Origin: Bacteroides sp.
Lineage (GTDB): Bacteria; Bacteroidota; Bacteroidia; Bacteroidales; Bacteroidaceae
Length of the DNA: 7,165 nucleotides
Direction of reading: 5' to 3'
NCBI GenBank assembly: GCA_019412865.1
Contig: DXOJ01000449.1
Location: 1 to 7,165 of the forward strand
A program made the position numbers and the translations under genes. Of this stretch, positions 1 through 7,102 are shown in pieces (positions within the stretch are counted from its first letter, which is position 1; each line of letters starts with the position of its first letter). The notes under the pieces were generated by a model. It searched no databases, was not told the DNA's origin, and was given only the letters and a program-made list of their open reading frames with translations.

Positions 1-1366
1 CTTTAGATTTGTTGTTACCCTTGTCCTGGCAATATTTGCTAATGTGGCAACCTATGCACAAGATAATGTGGTTGATGAAGTAGTTTGGGTAGTAGGTGAC
101 GAAGCTATTTTAAAATCAGATGTAGAAGAGGCCCGTATGGATGCCTTGTATAATGGACGCAGATTCGAAGGCGATCCTTATTGTGTAATTCCTGAAGAGA
201 TTGCTGTGCAGAAGTTATTCCTGCATCAGGCAAAGTTGGACAGTATCGAGGTTTCCGAAGCGGAAATCATCCAGCGTGTGGATATGATGACCAATATGTA
301 CATCCAGCAGATCGGTTCCAGAGAGAAAATGGAGGAGTATTTCAATAAAACATCCACCCAGATTCGTGAAACTTTGCGTGATAATGCACGTGACGGATTG
401 ACGGTTCAGAAGATGCAGCAGAAACTGGCAGGAGATATCAAAGTGACTCCGGCGGAAGTACGCCGTTACTTCAAAGATCTTCCACAGGATAGTATCCCTT
501 ACATTCCTACACAGGTGGAAGTGCAGATTATTACTTTGCAACCCAAAATACCCGTTTCGGAAATCGAGGATGTAAAGAGGACACTGCGTGATTATACGGA
601 TCGTGTGACAAAAGGAGAAATCGACTTCTCTACATTGGCCCGTTTGTATTCTGAAGATAAGGCTTCTGCCATTAAAGGTGGTGAATGTGGATTTATGGGA
701 CGTGGTATGATGGACCCCGCTTATGCGAATGTGGCATTCAGCTTGCAGGACCCGAAGAAAGTTTCCAAAATTGTAGAATCGGAATTTGGTTTCCATATTA
801 TCCAGTTGATTGAGAAGCGTGGTGACCGTGTTAATACCCGCCATATCCTGTTGCGTCCGAAAGTCTCGGAAAAAGAACTGACCGAGGCTTGTGCCCGTCT
901 GGATTCTATTGCAGATGATATTCGTGCTAACAAATTCACATTTGATGATGCCGCTGCCGTTATCTCACAAGATAAGGATACCCGCAACAATCACGGTATC
1001 ATGGTGAACATCAATGAACATTCAGGTATCACTACTTCTAAGTTCCAGATGCAGGATCTTCCTCAAGACGTTGCTAAGGTAGTGGATAAGATGAATGTTG
1101 GTGAGATTTCCAAAGCTTTTACAATGATTAATGAGAAAGATGGAAAAGAAGTATGCGCTATCGTGAAATTGAAAACTAAAATCAATGGTCATAAAGCAAC
1201 CATCGCGGAAGACTATCAGGATCTGAAAGAAATCGTAATGGATAAGCGTCGCGAAGAGGTGTTGCAGAAATGGATTCTGAACAAGCAAAAACACACTTAT
1301 GTACGCATCAACGAAAACTGGCAGAAGTGTGACTTCAAGTATCCGGGTTGGGTCAAGAATGACTGA
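1..1366 (+). CDS. SurA-like periplasmic peptidyl-prolyl cis-trans isomerase/chaperone (5' end outside window)
   Basis: Probable periplasmic chaperone of the SurA/PpiC (parvulin) family, which helps outer-membrane beta-barrel proteins reach the BAM complex. The frame is open from base 2; the 14 residues before the GTG at 44 continue a hydrophobic signal peptide (FVVTLVLAIFAN..) ending at a likely cleavage site YA|QD, so the real start is a few codons upstream and the GTG is not the start. Counting from base 2 (454 visible residues): SurA-like N-terminal helical region about 22-144, first parvulin domain about 172-272 with the GGxxGFMGRGMM core (227-237) and GFHII (263-267), second parvulin domain about 277-392 opening with RHILL (280-284). 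Size is close to E. coli SurA (428 aa). Each parvulin domain keeps only part of the usual motif set, so isomerase activity is doubtful. First visible gene of an apparent operon, 22 nt before the OstA-like gene. Family is confident; the exact orthologue is not. Confidence 0.9.
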   Translation, partial: FRFVVTLVLAIFANVATYAQDNVVDEVVWVVGDEAILKSDVEEARMDALYNGRRFEGDPYCVIPEEIAVQKLFLHQAKLDSIEVSEAEIIQRVDMMTNMYIQQIGSREKMEEYFNKTSTQIRETLRDNARDGLTVQKMQQKLAGDIKVTPAEVRRYFKDLPQDSIPYIPTQVEVQIITLQPKIPVSEIEDVKRTLRDYTDRVTKGEIDFSTLARLYSEDKASAIKGGECGFMGRGMMDPAYANVAFSLQDPKKVSKIVESEFGFHIIQLIEKRGDRVNTRHILLRPKVSEKELTEACARLDSIADDIRANKFTFDDAAAVISQDKDTRNNHGIMVNINEHSGITTSKFQMQDLPQDVAKVVDKMNVGEISKAFTMINEKDGKEVCAIVKLKTKINGHKATIAEDYQDLKEIVMDKRREEVLQKWILNKQKHTYVRINENWQKCDFKYPGWVKND

Positions 1367-1388
1367 TATAACCTTGCTTTGACTTTAT

Positions 1389-3152
1389 ATGCTGAAAAAG
1401 AATAAGAAAAATAAACAACAAGACAGGCATAGATGGCTCCTTATAGGCTTTCTATGCCTGTTTGGTGTATGTCTTGTGGCACAAGTGAGGCCGACGGGAC
1501 AGAAACCCACGGCAGGGGCTTCGACAAAATCGACTGCGGATACGTCTAAGACGGCTCCCAAAACCAAAACGCCGGCGGGTAATAAGAAACAATCGGACAA
1601 CAAGAAGCAACCGGAGAATAAAAAGACCAAAGTTTACTTGCTTCATGCTGACGAAGGACAGGCGGATAAGCTGGCACGTCCGGATGTGCAGGTGTTGATT
1701 GGTAACGTGAAGTTGCGCCATGACAGTATGTATATGTACTGTGACAGTGCACTGATTTTTGAGAAAACCAACTCCGTAGAAGCCTTCAGCAATGTGCGTA
1801 TGGAGCAGGGAGACACCTTGTTCATCTATGGTGATTATCTTTATTATGACGGAATGACGCAAATTGCGCAACTTCGTGAAAATGTGAAGATGATTAACCG
1901 GAACACGACCCTGCTGACGGACAGCTTGAACTACGACCGTCTCTACGATCTCGGATATTATTTCGAGGGGGGAACTTTGATGGATGAAGAGAATGTACTG
2001 ACTTCTGACTGGGGCGAATATAGCCCTGCAACAAAACAGTCGGTATTCAACCATGATGTGAAGTTGGTGAACCCTAAGTTTGTGTTGACCTCCGATACAT
2101 TGAGGTATAATACCGAAAACAAAATAGCAGTGATTCTCGGACCTTCCAATATTGTCAGTGATAATAATCATATCTATTCGGAACGGGGATTCTATAACAC
2201 ATTGACCGAACAAGCGGAATTGTTGGACCGTTCGGTCCTGACCAATCAGGGGAAGAAACTTGTAGGCGACAGTCTGTTCTATGACCGGATAATCGGTTAC
2301 GGAGAAGCATTCGATAATGTGAAGATGACAGACTCCATCAATAAGAATATGCTGACGGGCGATTATTGTTTCTATAATGAATTGACGGACTCCGCGTTTG
2401 CAACAAAACGTGCTGTTGCTATCGATTATTCACAGGGAGACAGTCTTTATATGCATGGGGATACTTTGCAGATGGTGTCCTATAATCTGAATACCGATTC
2501 TTTGTACCGGTTGATGAAGGCTTACCATAAAGTACGTATGTATCGTACAGATGTTCAGGGAGTATGTGACTCACTGGTCTATAATTCGAAAGATTCTTGT
2601 ATGACCATGTATACTGACCCTATTCTTTGGAATGACGGACAGCAACTGCTTGGTGAGCAGATCAAGATTTATATGAATGACAGCACGATTGACTGGGCGC
2701 ACATTATCAACCAGGCGTTGACAGTGGAGATGAAAGACTCTATTCACTATAATCAAGTGTCCGGCAAGGAGATGAAAGCCTATTTCGTTAATGGAGATAT
2801 GCGCCATATTGAAGTGATCGGTAATGTGCTGACAGCTTTTTATCCTGAAGAGAAAGACAGTACGATGACCGGATTTAATTGTCTGGAAGGTAGTATGCTG
2901 CATCTTTATATGAAGGATAAGAGAATGGAAAAAGGACTTTTTATCGGTAAATCCAACGGAACGATGTATCCGATGGACCAGATACCGCCTGATAAACTGC
3001 GTCTTCCCACTTTTGCCTGGTTCGACTATGTCCGTCCGCTAAATAAGGACGATATTTTCAACTGGCGCAGCAAGCGTGCGGGAGAAACATTGAAGCCGAC
3101 TACCGACCGGCGACCAAAGACAGAAAAGCGAAACTTAATAAATATGAAGTAG
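1389..3152 (+). CDS. OstA/LptA-like LPS-transport family protein
   Basis: Secreted protein of the OstA/LptA superfamily, whose members form beta-jellyroll bridges that carry lipopolysaccharide between inner and outer membranes. Visible features in 587 residues: basic N-terminus (1-16), one hydrophobic segment (about 16-31, WLLIGFLCLFGVCLVA), cleavable signal or anchor with a possible VA|QV site, then a Lys/Thr/Pro-rich low-complexity linker (about 35-80) with repeated NKKQ. From about 81 to 560 there are many short beta-repeats with an Asp-Ser/Thr-Leu-x-Tyr signature (DSLNY 178-182, DTLRY 236-240, DSLFY 294-298, DSLVY 394-398), the pattern of stacked OstA strands. It is much longer than E. 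coli LptA (185 aa), and I see no C-terminal barrel like LptD. The ATG at 1389 is the only start giving the whole signal segment; no strong Shine-Dalgarno. Its place directly after a SurA-like chaperone supports an outer-membrane assembly role. Bound substrate is inferred from the family. Confidence 0.82.
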   Translation: MLKKNKKNKQQDRHRWLLIGFLCLFGVCLVAQVRPTGQKPTAGASTKSTADTSKTAPKTKTPAGNKKQSDNKKQPENKKTKVYLLHADEGQADKLARPDVQVLIGNVKLRHDSMYMYCDSALIFEKTNSVEAFSNVRMEQGDTLFIYGDYLYYDGMTQIAQLRENVKMINRNTTLLTDSLNYDRLYDLGYYFEGGTLMDEENVLTSDWGEYSPATKQSVFNHDVKLVNPKFVLTSDTLRYNTENKIAVILGPSNIVSDNNHIYSERGFYNTLTEQAELLDRSVLTNQGKKLVGDSLFYDRIIGYGEAFDNVKMTDSINKNMLTGDYCFYNELTDSAFATKRAVAIDYSQGDSLYMHGDTLQMVSYNLNTDSLYRLMKAYHKVRMYRTDVQGVCDSLVYNSKDSCMTMYTDPILWNDGQQLLGEQIKIYMNDSTIDWAHIINQALTVEMKDSIHYNQVSGKEMKAYFVNGDMRHIEVIGNVLTAFYPEEKDSTMTGFNCLEGSMLHLYMKDKRMEKGLFIGKSNGTMYPMDQIPPDKLRLPTFAWFDYVRPLNKDDIFNWRSKRAGETLKPTTDRRPKTEKRNLINMK

Positions 3153-3153
3153 T

Positions 3154-3453
3154 ATGGGAATGTTTAACTCAATGAGAAAGCCCAGGGGCTTTAATCATCA
3201 ATACATTTATGTAGACGAGCGGAAAGAAAAGCTCGCTAAGATGGAGGAGAACGCCAAACGTGACTTGGGGATGCTGCCGGAGAAAGAATTTAATCCGGAA
3301 GATATTCGCGGTAAATTCGTCGAAGGTACTACACATTTGAAAAGAAGAAAAGCAAGTGGCCGCAAACCGGTTTCTTTCGGAATTATACTGATAATCATTG
3401 CCTTCCTTCTCTATCTGTGGCATTATTTAGCAACAGGAAGCTGGAGTTTTTAA
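3154..3453 (+). CDS. Small single-pass membrane protein, unknown function
   Basis: I do not recognise this 99-residue protein. It is hydrophilic and highly charged for about 70 residues ([16 protein letters not shown], likely helical), then has a basic patch ([11 protein letters not shown], 61-71), one membrane helix (about 74-92, [17 protein letters not shown]) and a short Trp/Phe tail. The positive patch before the helix predicts a cytoplasmic N-terminus, with the tail reaching the periplasm, like a tail-anchored protein. The start codon follows the TAG of the OstA-like gene by one base, so translation is probably coupled. ATGs at 3160 and 3172 are in-frame alternatives, and the latter gives [10 protein letters not shown]. 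Codon use resembles its neighbours. It could be an accessory part of the envelope-assembly operon, but that rests only on position. Confidence 0.8.
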   Translation: MGMFNSMRKPRGFNHQYIYVDERKEKLAKMEENAKRDLGMLPEKEFNPEDIRGKFVEGTTHLKRRKASGRKPVSFGIILIIIAFLLYLWHYLATGSWSF

Positions 3454-3470
3454 TTGTTAATTTACGAAGT

Positions 3471-5372
3471 ATGAGCGATATCATTCATTTGTTACCTGAT
3501 TCGGTAGCTAACCAGATTGCTGCCGGTGAAGTGATACAACGTCCGGCATCTGTTATCAAGGAGCTAGTGGAGAATGCGATTGATGCAGATGCGCAAAATA
3601 TACATGTGTTAGTGACTGATGCGGGTAAAACCTGTATTCAGGTGATTGATGATGGAAAAGGAATGTCCGAAACGGATGCCCGTCTCTCTTTTGAGCGGCA
3701 TGCTACTTCCAAGATACGGGAAGCTGCGGACTTGTTTGCTTTGCGTACCATGGGATTTCGTGGGGAAGCATTGGCATCCATCGCAGCAGTGGCGCAGGTA
3801 GAACTGAAGACGCGTCCGGAATCGGAAGAACTGGGAACGAAACTGGTGATTGCGGGTTCTCAAGTGGAGAGCCAGGAGGCTATATCCTGTTCTAAAGGAA
3901 GTAACTTCTCTGTAAAGAACCTGTTCTTTAATGTGCCTGCCCGTCGTAAATTTTTAAAGGCTAATTCCACTGAATTGAGCAACATCCTTGCCGAATTTGA
4001 GCGTATCGCTTTGGTGCATCCGGAAGTTGCCTTTTCGCTTTATAGTAATGATTCGGAACTGTTCAATCTTCCGGTATCACAGTTACGCCAGCGTATTCTT
4101 GCTATTTTCGGTAAGAAGCTCAACCAGCAATTACTGAATATAGACGTGAACACTACCATGGTGAAAATCTCCGGATACGTAGCCAAACCGGAGACTGCCC
4201 GTAAGAAAGGAGCCCATCAGTATTTCTTTGTCAACGGACGTTATATGCGCCATCCTTATTTTCATAAGGCAGTCATGGAGGCTTATGAGCAGTTGATTCC
4301 CGCCGGTGAACAGATTTCCTATTTTATCTATTTTGATGTAGATCCGGCTAATATTGATGTGAATATTCACCCGACAAAGACCGAGATCAAGTTTGAGAAT
4401 GAGCAGGCTATCTGGCAGATACTTTCAGCATCCGTTAAGGAATCGTTGGGTAAGTTCAGTGCTATCCCTTCCATTGATTTTGATACGGAGGATATGCCTG
4501 ATATTCCGGCATTTGAGGAAAAGATATCTTCCGAACCTCCGAAGGTACATTATAATACAGATTATAATCCGTTTAAAGTCTCTGCCGGTGGCGGTGGTGG
4601 CGGATCGTATAGTCGTTCGAAAGTAGAATGGGAGGAATTGTACGGAGGGCTGACAAAAGCCAGTAAGATGAATAATCCGCAGCCGGAACCCGAAATGGAT
4701 TGGGAGGATTCTTCTATTGGAGGCGAACCGGCCTTCGTGGAAGAAAAGATAGAGACGGTGACATCCGCCGCTTCTTCTACTTTGTATGCCAACGAACCGG
4801 TGATGGAAAAAGGAAATCAGCATTTGCAGTTTAAAGGGCGGTTTATTTTGACTTCAGTTAAATCGGGTCTGATGCTAATCGATCAACACCGGGCACATAT
4901 ACGGGTGCTTTTTGATCGCTATATGGTACAGATTCAACAGAAACAGGGAGTATCTCAAGGCGTTCTCTTCCCGGAAATATTACAATTACCGGCTTCAGAA
5001 GCTGCTGTTCTTCAAAGCATTATGGATGATTTGTCGGCAGTCGGCTTCGATTTGAGCAATCTGGGAGGCGGTAGCTATGCCATCAATGGCATCCCTTCGG
5101 GTATTGAAGGACTGAATCCGGTCGAACTGGTGCGTAATATGCTACATACAGCGATGGAAAAAGGGAATGACGTTAAGGAAGAAATCCAAAATATTCTGGC
5201 ATTAACATTGGCGCGGGCAGCGGCTATTGTCTACGGACAGGTGTTGAGTAATGAAGAAATGGTAAGCCTTGTAGACAACCTTTTTGCCTGTCCCTCACCG
5301 AATTACACACCCGATGGGAAAACCGTTTTGACAACCATTAAGGAGGAGGACATCGAAAGATTATTCAAATAA
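3471..5372 (+). CDS. mutL: DNA mismatch repair protein MutL
   Basis: MutL, the ATPase that links MutS mismatch recognition to strand removal in the cytoplasm. 633 residues. The N-terminal GHKL ATPase is complete: [28 protein letters not shown] region (14-41) with catalytic E31 and Mg-binding N35, DDGKGM (60-65), RHATSKI (76-82), [10 protein letters not shown] (95-104), GTKL (122-125), and [13 protein letters not shown] (296-308) with the ATP-contacting Lys303. A flexible acidic linker follows (about 330-445), including six glycines in a row (373-378). The dimerisation domain is about 448-633. The endonuclease motif DQHA(X)2E(X)4E is altered here to [12 protein letters not shown] (471-482), and the C-terminal CPHGRP is replaced by [11 protein letters not shown] (607-617). 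Start: ATG 3471 gives the family-typical [10 protein letters not shown]; a GTG at 3417 in frame would add 18 atypical residues and overlap the previous gene. 17 nt after the small membrane protein, probably last gene of the operon. Confidence 0.97.
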   Translation: MSDIIHLLPDSVANQIAAGEVIQRPASVIKELVENAIDADAQNIHVLVTDAGKTCIQVIDDGKGMSETDARLSFERHATSKIREAADLFALRTMGFRGEALASIAAVAQVELKTRPESEELGTKLVIAGSQVESQEAISCSKGSNFSVKNLFFNVPARRKFLKANSTELSNILAEFERIALVHPEVAFSLYSNDSELFNLPVSQLRQRILAIFGKKLNQQLLNIDVNTTMVKISGYVAKPETARKKGAHQYFFVNGRYMRHPYFHKAVMEAYEQLIPAGEQISYFIYFDVDPANIDVNIHPTKTEIKFENEQAIWQILSASVKESLGKFSAIPSIDFDTEDMPDIPAFEEKISSEPPKVHYNTDYNPFKVSAGGGGGGSYSRSKVEWEELYGGLTKASKMNNPQPEPEMDWEDSSIGGEPAFVEEKIETVTSAASSTLYANEPVMEKGNQHLQFKGRFILTSVKSGLMLIDQHRAHIRVLFDRYMVQIQQKQGVSQGVLFPEILQLPASEAAVLQSIMDDLSAVGFDLSNLGGGSYAINGIPSGIEGLNPVELVRNMLHTAMEKGNDVKEEIQNILALTLARAAAIVYGQVLSNEEMVSLVDNLFACPSPNYTPDGKTVLTTIKEEDIERLFK

Positions 5373-5475
5373 AACAAATAAATTCATCTTTTCCTAAAAC
5401 CTTTTAGTTCAGTTCGTGTTATTTAAATAGTTCAACAAAGAAAAAGATTTAAATAACCACTTAACTATTAGGTAT
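5373..5475 (+). promoter_or_regulatory. mutL-ompA intergenic region with leader inverted repeat
   Basis: This 103-nt A+T-rich gap probably holds the promoter and 5' leader of the ompA-family gene. A perfect 11-bp inverted repeat, GTTATTTAAAT (5418-5428) and ATTTAAATAAC (5447-5457), flanks an 18-nt spacer; because its core ATTTAAAT is itself palindromic, it is also a direct repeat 26 bp apart. A smaller dyad CTAAAA-CC-TTTTAG lies at 5394-5407, and AGTTC occurs three times (5406, 5411, 5429). I found no convincing Bacteroides TTTG/TAnnTTTG pair here, and no T-tract terminator for mutL. There is no clear Shine-Dalgarno before the ATG at 5476, as is common in Bacteroides. The repeat could be an mRNA leader hairpin or a protein-binding site. 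Confidence 0.5.
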
Positions 5476-6663
5476 ATGAAAAAGATTCTGATGTTGCTGG
5501 CATTTGCCGGCGTTGCGTCTGTCGCTTCTGCGCAGCAGACAATGACTGTAACTGAATACGAAGTGATTCAGGTGCAAGATAAATATCAAGTAATAACTAA
5601 TCCTTTCTGGAGTAACTGGTTCTTCTCTGTAGGAGGAGGTGCCCAGGTATTGTATGGAAACAATGACCATATCGGTAAGTTCAGAGATCGTGTTGCTCCC
5701 ACATTTAACGTGTCTGTTGGTAAATGGGTAACTCCGGGATTCGGATTGCGTTTGCAGTACAGCGGATTACAAGCCAAAGGATTTACCACCAGCGAAAATG
5801 CTAATTATGTGGTTGGCGGTCCGAGAGAAGATGGTTCTTACAAACAAAGATGGGACTACATGAACTTGCATGGTGATTTGATGATTAACCTGAACGCACT
5901 TTTCGGTGGATACAATCCGAACCGTGTATATGAAATTATCCCTTATATTGGTGCCGGTTGGGCTCATGCTTATTCTCGTCCTCACACTAACTCCGCTACT
6001 TTCAATGCAGGTATTATCAACCGTTTCCGTTTGTCGAATGCTGTTGACTTAAATCTGGAGTTGAGTGCAACAGGTCTGGAAGGCAAGTTTGACGGAGAAC
6101 ATGGAGGTAAACCCGATTATGATGGTATTTTAGGTGCTACCATCGGGGTGACTTATTATTTCCCGACTCGCGGATTCCAACGTCCGGTTCCACAGATTAT
6201 CTCTGAACTTGAATTAAACCAGATGCGTAACCAGATGAATGCAATGGCAGCAGCTAATATGCAATTACAACAGCAGTTGGCAAATGCACAACAACCGGTT
6301 GAAGTAGAAGATACTGAAGAAGTTGTTATAACAGATACTAATATTGCTCCACGTACTGTATTCTTCAAGATCGGTTCTGATAAATTGTCTCCGCAGGAAG
6401 AAATGAACTTGTCATATCTTGCCAGCAAGATAAAAGAATCTCCGAACGCTACATACACAATCAACGGATATGCAGACTCTGCAACAGGTACTCCGGCTTT
6501 CAACCAGAAGTTGAGTTTGGAACGTGCACAAGTTGTTAAAGACCTGCTCGTTAAGAAGTATGGCATCTCTGCCGATAGATTGAAAGTTGCAGCCGGTGGT
6601 GGTGTTGACAAATTCGGTCAACCGATTCTGAACCGTGTAGTATTGGTCGAATCAGCACAGTAA
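5476..6663 (+). CDS. OmpA-family outer membrane protein
   Basis: Outer-membrane protein anchoring the envelope to peptidoglycan. 395 residues: signal peptide 1-19 (MKKILMLLAFAGVASVASA|QQ), a beta-barrel region about 44-230 of alternating polar/hydrophobic strands ending in GVTYYFP, a predicted coiled coil about 242-272 (NQMRNQMNAMAAANMQLQQQ), an acidic Val/Glu linker 274-290, and an OmpA-like peptidoglycan-binding domain about 292-393. That domain has FFKIGSDKLS and GYADSATGTPAFNQKLSLERA (331-351), with D334 and R350 matching the diaminopimelate-contacting Asp and Arg of OmpA. The architecture resembles Porphyromonas gingivalis Omp40/41 and major Bacteroides OmpA proteins. Strong preference for CGT arginine (11 of 16) suits an abundant protein. 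It sits 103 nt after mutL with its own leader and has a terminator after it, so it is probably transcribed separately. The barrel strand count is inferred, not modelled. Confidence 0.95.
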   Translation: MKKILMLLAFAGVASVASAQQTMTVTEYEVIQVQDKYQVITNPFWSNWFFSVGGGAQVLYGNNDHIGKFRDRVAPTFNVSVGKWVTPGFGLRLQYSGLQAKGFTTSENANYVVGGPREDGSYKQRWDYMNLHGDLMINLNALFGGYNPNRVYEIIPYIGAGWAHAYSRPHTNSATFNAGIINRFRLSNAVDLNLELSATGLEGKFDGEHGGKPDYDGILGATIGVTYYFPTRGFQRPVPQIISELELNQMRNQMNAMAAANMQLQQQLANAQQPVEVEDTEEVVITDTNIAPRTVFFKIGSDKLSPQEEMNLSYLASKIKESPNATYTINGYADSATGTPAFNQKLSLERAQVVKDLLVKKYGISADRLKVAAGGGVDKFGQPILNRVVLVESAQ

Positions 6664-6671
6664 TCATATAA

Positions 6672-6710
6672 TTTCAGTATTCGGCGATTCTTTGTGATCG
6701 CCTGCTGAAA
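6672..6710 (+). other. Hairpin just after the ompA-family stop
   Basis: Two stacked stems: TTTCAG (6672-6677) with CTGAAA (6705-6710), and GGCGAT (6683-6688) with ATCGCC (6697-6702), separated by an uneven internal loop (5 and 2 nt) and closed by an 8-nt loop. No T-run follows, so it is not itself a typical terminator. Its right arm shares GCTGAAAG (6704-6711) with the left arm of the next hairpin (6722-6729), so the two can exchange partners. Possibly protects the mRNA 3' end. Confidence 0.55.
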
Positions 6711-6783
6711 GAGAGAAGGCGGCTGAAAGCGAATCCTGAAATAAGGTATTTTCGCTTTCAGCTGCCTTTTCTTTTCTTATTTT
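6709..6783 (+). terminator. Strong intrinsic terminator of the ompA-family gene
   Basis: The core stem pairs 6716-6733 (AAGGCGGCTGAAAGCGAA) with 6751-6768 (TTCGCTTTCAGCTGCCTT) over 18 bp, with a single G-T wobble and a 17-nt loop. Outward pairing continues, with two more wobbles, to about 6709/6775. The right arm runs into a T-rich tract (6767-6783, TTTTCTTTTCTTATTTT). This is the standard rho-independent form on the + strand, with an unusually long stem. It lies about 45 nt after the stop codon at 6663 and separates ompA from the promoter near 7103. Confidence 0.88.
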
Positions 6784-6878
6784 AGGACCATTAATACTTG
6801 CCTGGGCTTTTGATTATGAGTTTGAGGTATATGGAAGCGCTTACACTGATTATAAATGTAGGTTGTTTTACCTTGAAG

Positions 6879-6934
6879 AAGCATAGCTTTAGGGAACGTA
6901 AAGCATTGCTTTTGCCTACCTAAAGCTACGCTTT
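6879..6934. repeat. Three-copy dyad repeat AAGCNNNGCTTT at 22-bp period
   Basis: AAGC-ATA-GCTTT (6879-6890), AAGC-ATT-GCTTT (6901-6912) and AAGC-TAC-GCTTT (6923-6934) start exactly 22 bp apart. Each copy is a small palindrome around a 3-nt centre, while the 10 bases between copies are not conserved. The outer copies also pair with each other: 6879-6893 with 6919-6933 is 14 of 15 bp, leaving the middle copy as a hairpin in the loop. A 22-bp spacing is about two DNA helical turns, so the sites would lie on one face. Candidate operator array or structured RNA; no protein is identified. Confidence 0.6.
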
Positions 6935-6991
6935 AGAGGGGGAATAAGAGGTACTCCACACTTCCCCTGCAAATAGCTATTTTTTCAATCC

Positions 6992-7044
6992 CCCTTCACC
7001 TTTCTTCTGAACTCTCGATGAATAAACTGTTTGCGGGTGAAGGG
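6992..7044. other. Long-loop hairpin CCCTTCACC / GGTGAAGGG
   Basis: A perfect 9-bp stem joins 6992-7000 and 7036-7044 around a 35-nt loop. On the + strand it is followed by AGGGCTTTTC, a weak T-run, so it is at best a poor terminator. It may instead be one arm of a repeated extragenic element, which cannot be judged without the rest of the genome. Confidence 0.4.
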
Positions 7045-7072
7045 AGGGCTTTTCATTACCGTATTCATCACA

Positions 7073-7084
7073 TTACATATGTAA
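7073..7084. promoter_or_regulatory. 12-bp palindrome, possible regulator site
   Basis: TTACATATGTAA is a perfect palindrome centred 24-25 bp upstream of the -33 element of the promoter that follows, near -60 relative to the expected start. This is the usual place for an activator dimer. A 12-bp A+T-rich palindrome can arise by chance, and no regulator is identified. Confidence 0.3.
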
Positions 7085-7102
7085 GCGTCTCCGCGATTCT
7101 AT

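Larger units (their letters stand above)
6784..7102. other. Non-coding intergenic stretch rich in dyads
   Basis: About 320 bases with no gene I can support on either strand. The longest + strand reading frame with an ATG that I noticed encodes only 35 residues (6816-6923). The stretch contains the three-copy 22-bp repeat (6879-6934), GGGGAA/TTCCCC (6939-6944 with 6962-6967), the perfect palindrome AAATAGCTATTT (6971-6982) followed by more Ts, the CCCTTCACC/GGTGAAGGG hairpin (6992-7044), and the palindrome TTACATATGTAA (7073-7084). Such dense pairing could mean a structured RNA or protein-binding DNA. I found no good promoter at its upstream end. Confidence 0.5.

Noticed and set aside
44..46. 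GTG at 44 as the start of the SurA-like gene
   Set aside because: It falls inside the signal peptide, whose hydrophobic core continues in frame back to base 2.
215..844. 209-residue open frame on the minus strand
   Set aside because: Antisense to the parvulin gene, with no family features.
1967..1972. Run of six G as a phase-variation tract
   Set aside because: Too short to slip often, and lies in an intact frame.
1452..2213. 253-residue open frame on the minus strand
   Set aside because: Lies wholly inside the OstA-like gene, has His/Arg/Ile-rich composition typical of an antisense shadow and no recognisable domain.
3417..3470. Extended mutL start at GTG 3417
   Set aside because: Adds 18 residues unlike any MutL N-terminus and overlaps the preceding gene; ATG 3471 gives the expected start.
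4584..4601. Glycine run in MutL as a DNA repeat tract
   Set aside because: The six Gly codons are mixed GGT/GGC/GGA, not a slippery homopolymer, and fit a flexible linker.
6816..6923. 35-codon frame beginning MSLRYMEALT
   Set aside because: Short, no ribosome site or promoter, and its end runs through the 22-bp repeats; probably chance.
6879..6944. CRISPR array
   Set aside because: Three units only, repeat part 12 bp with a degenerate centre and 10-bp spacers, no cas genes.
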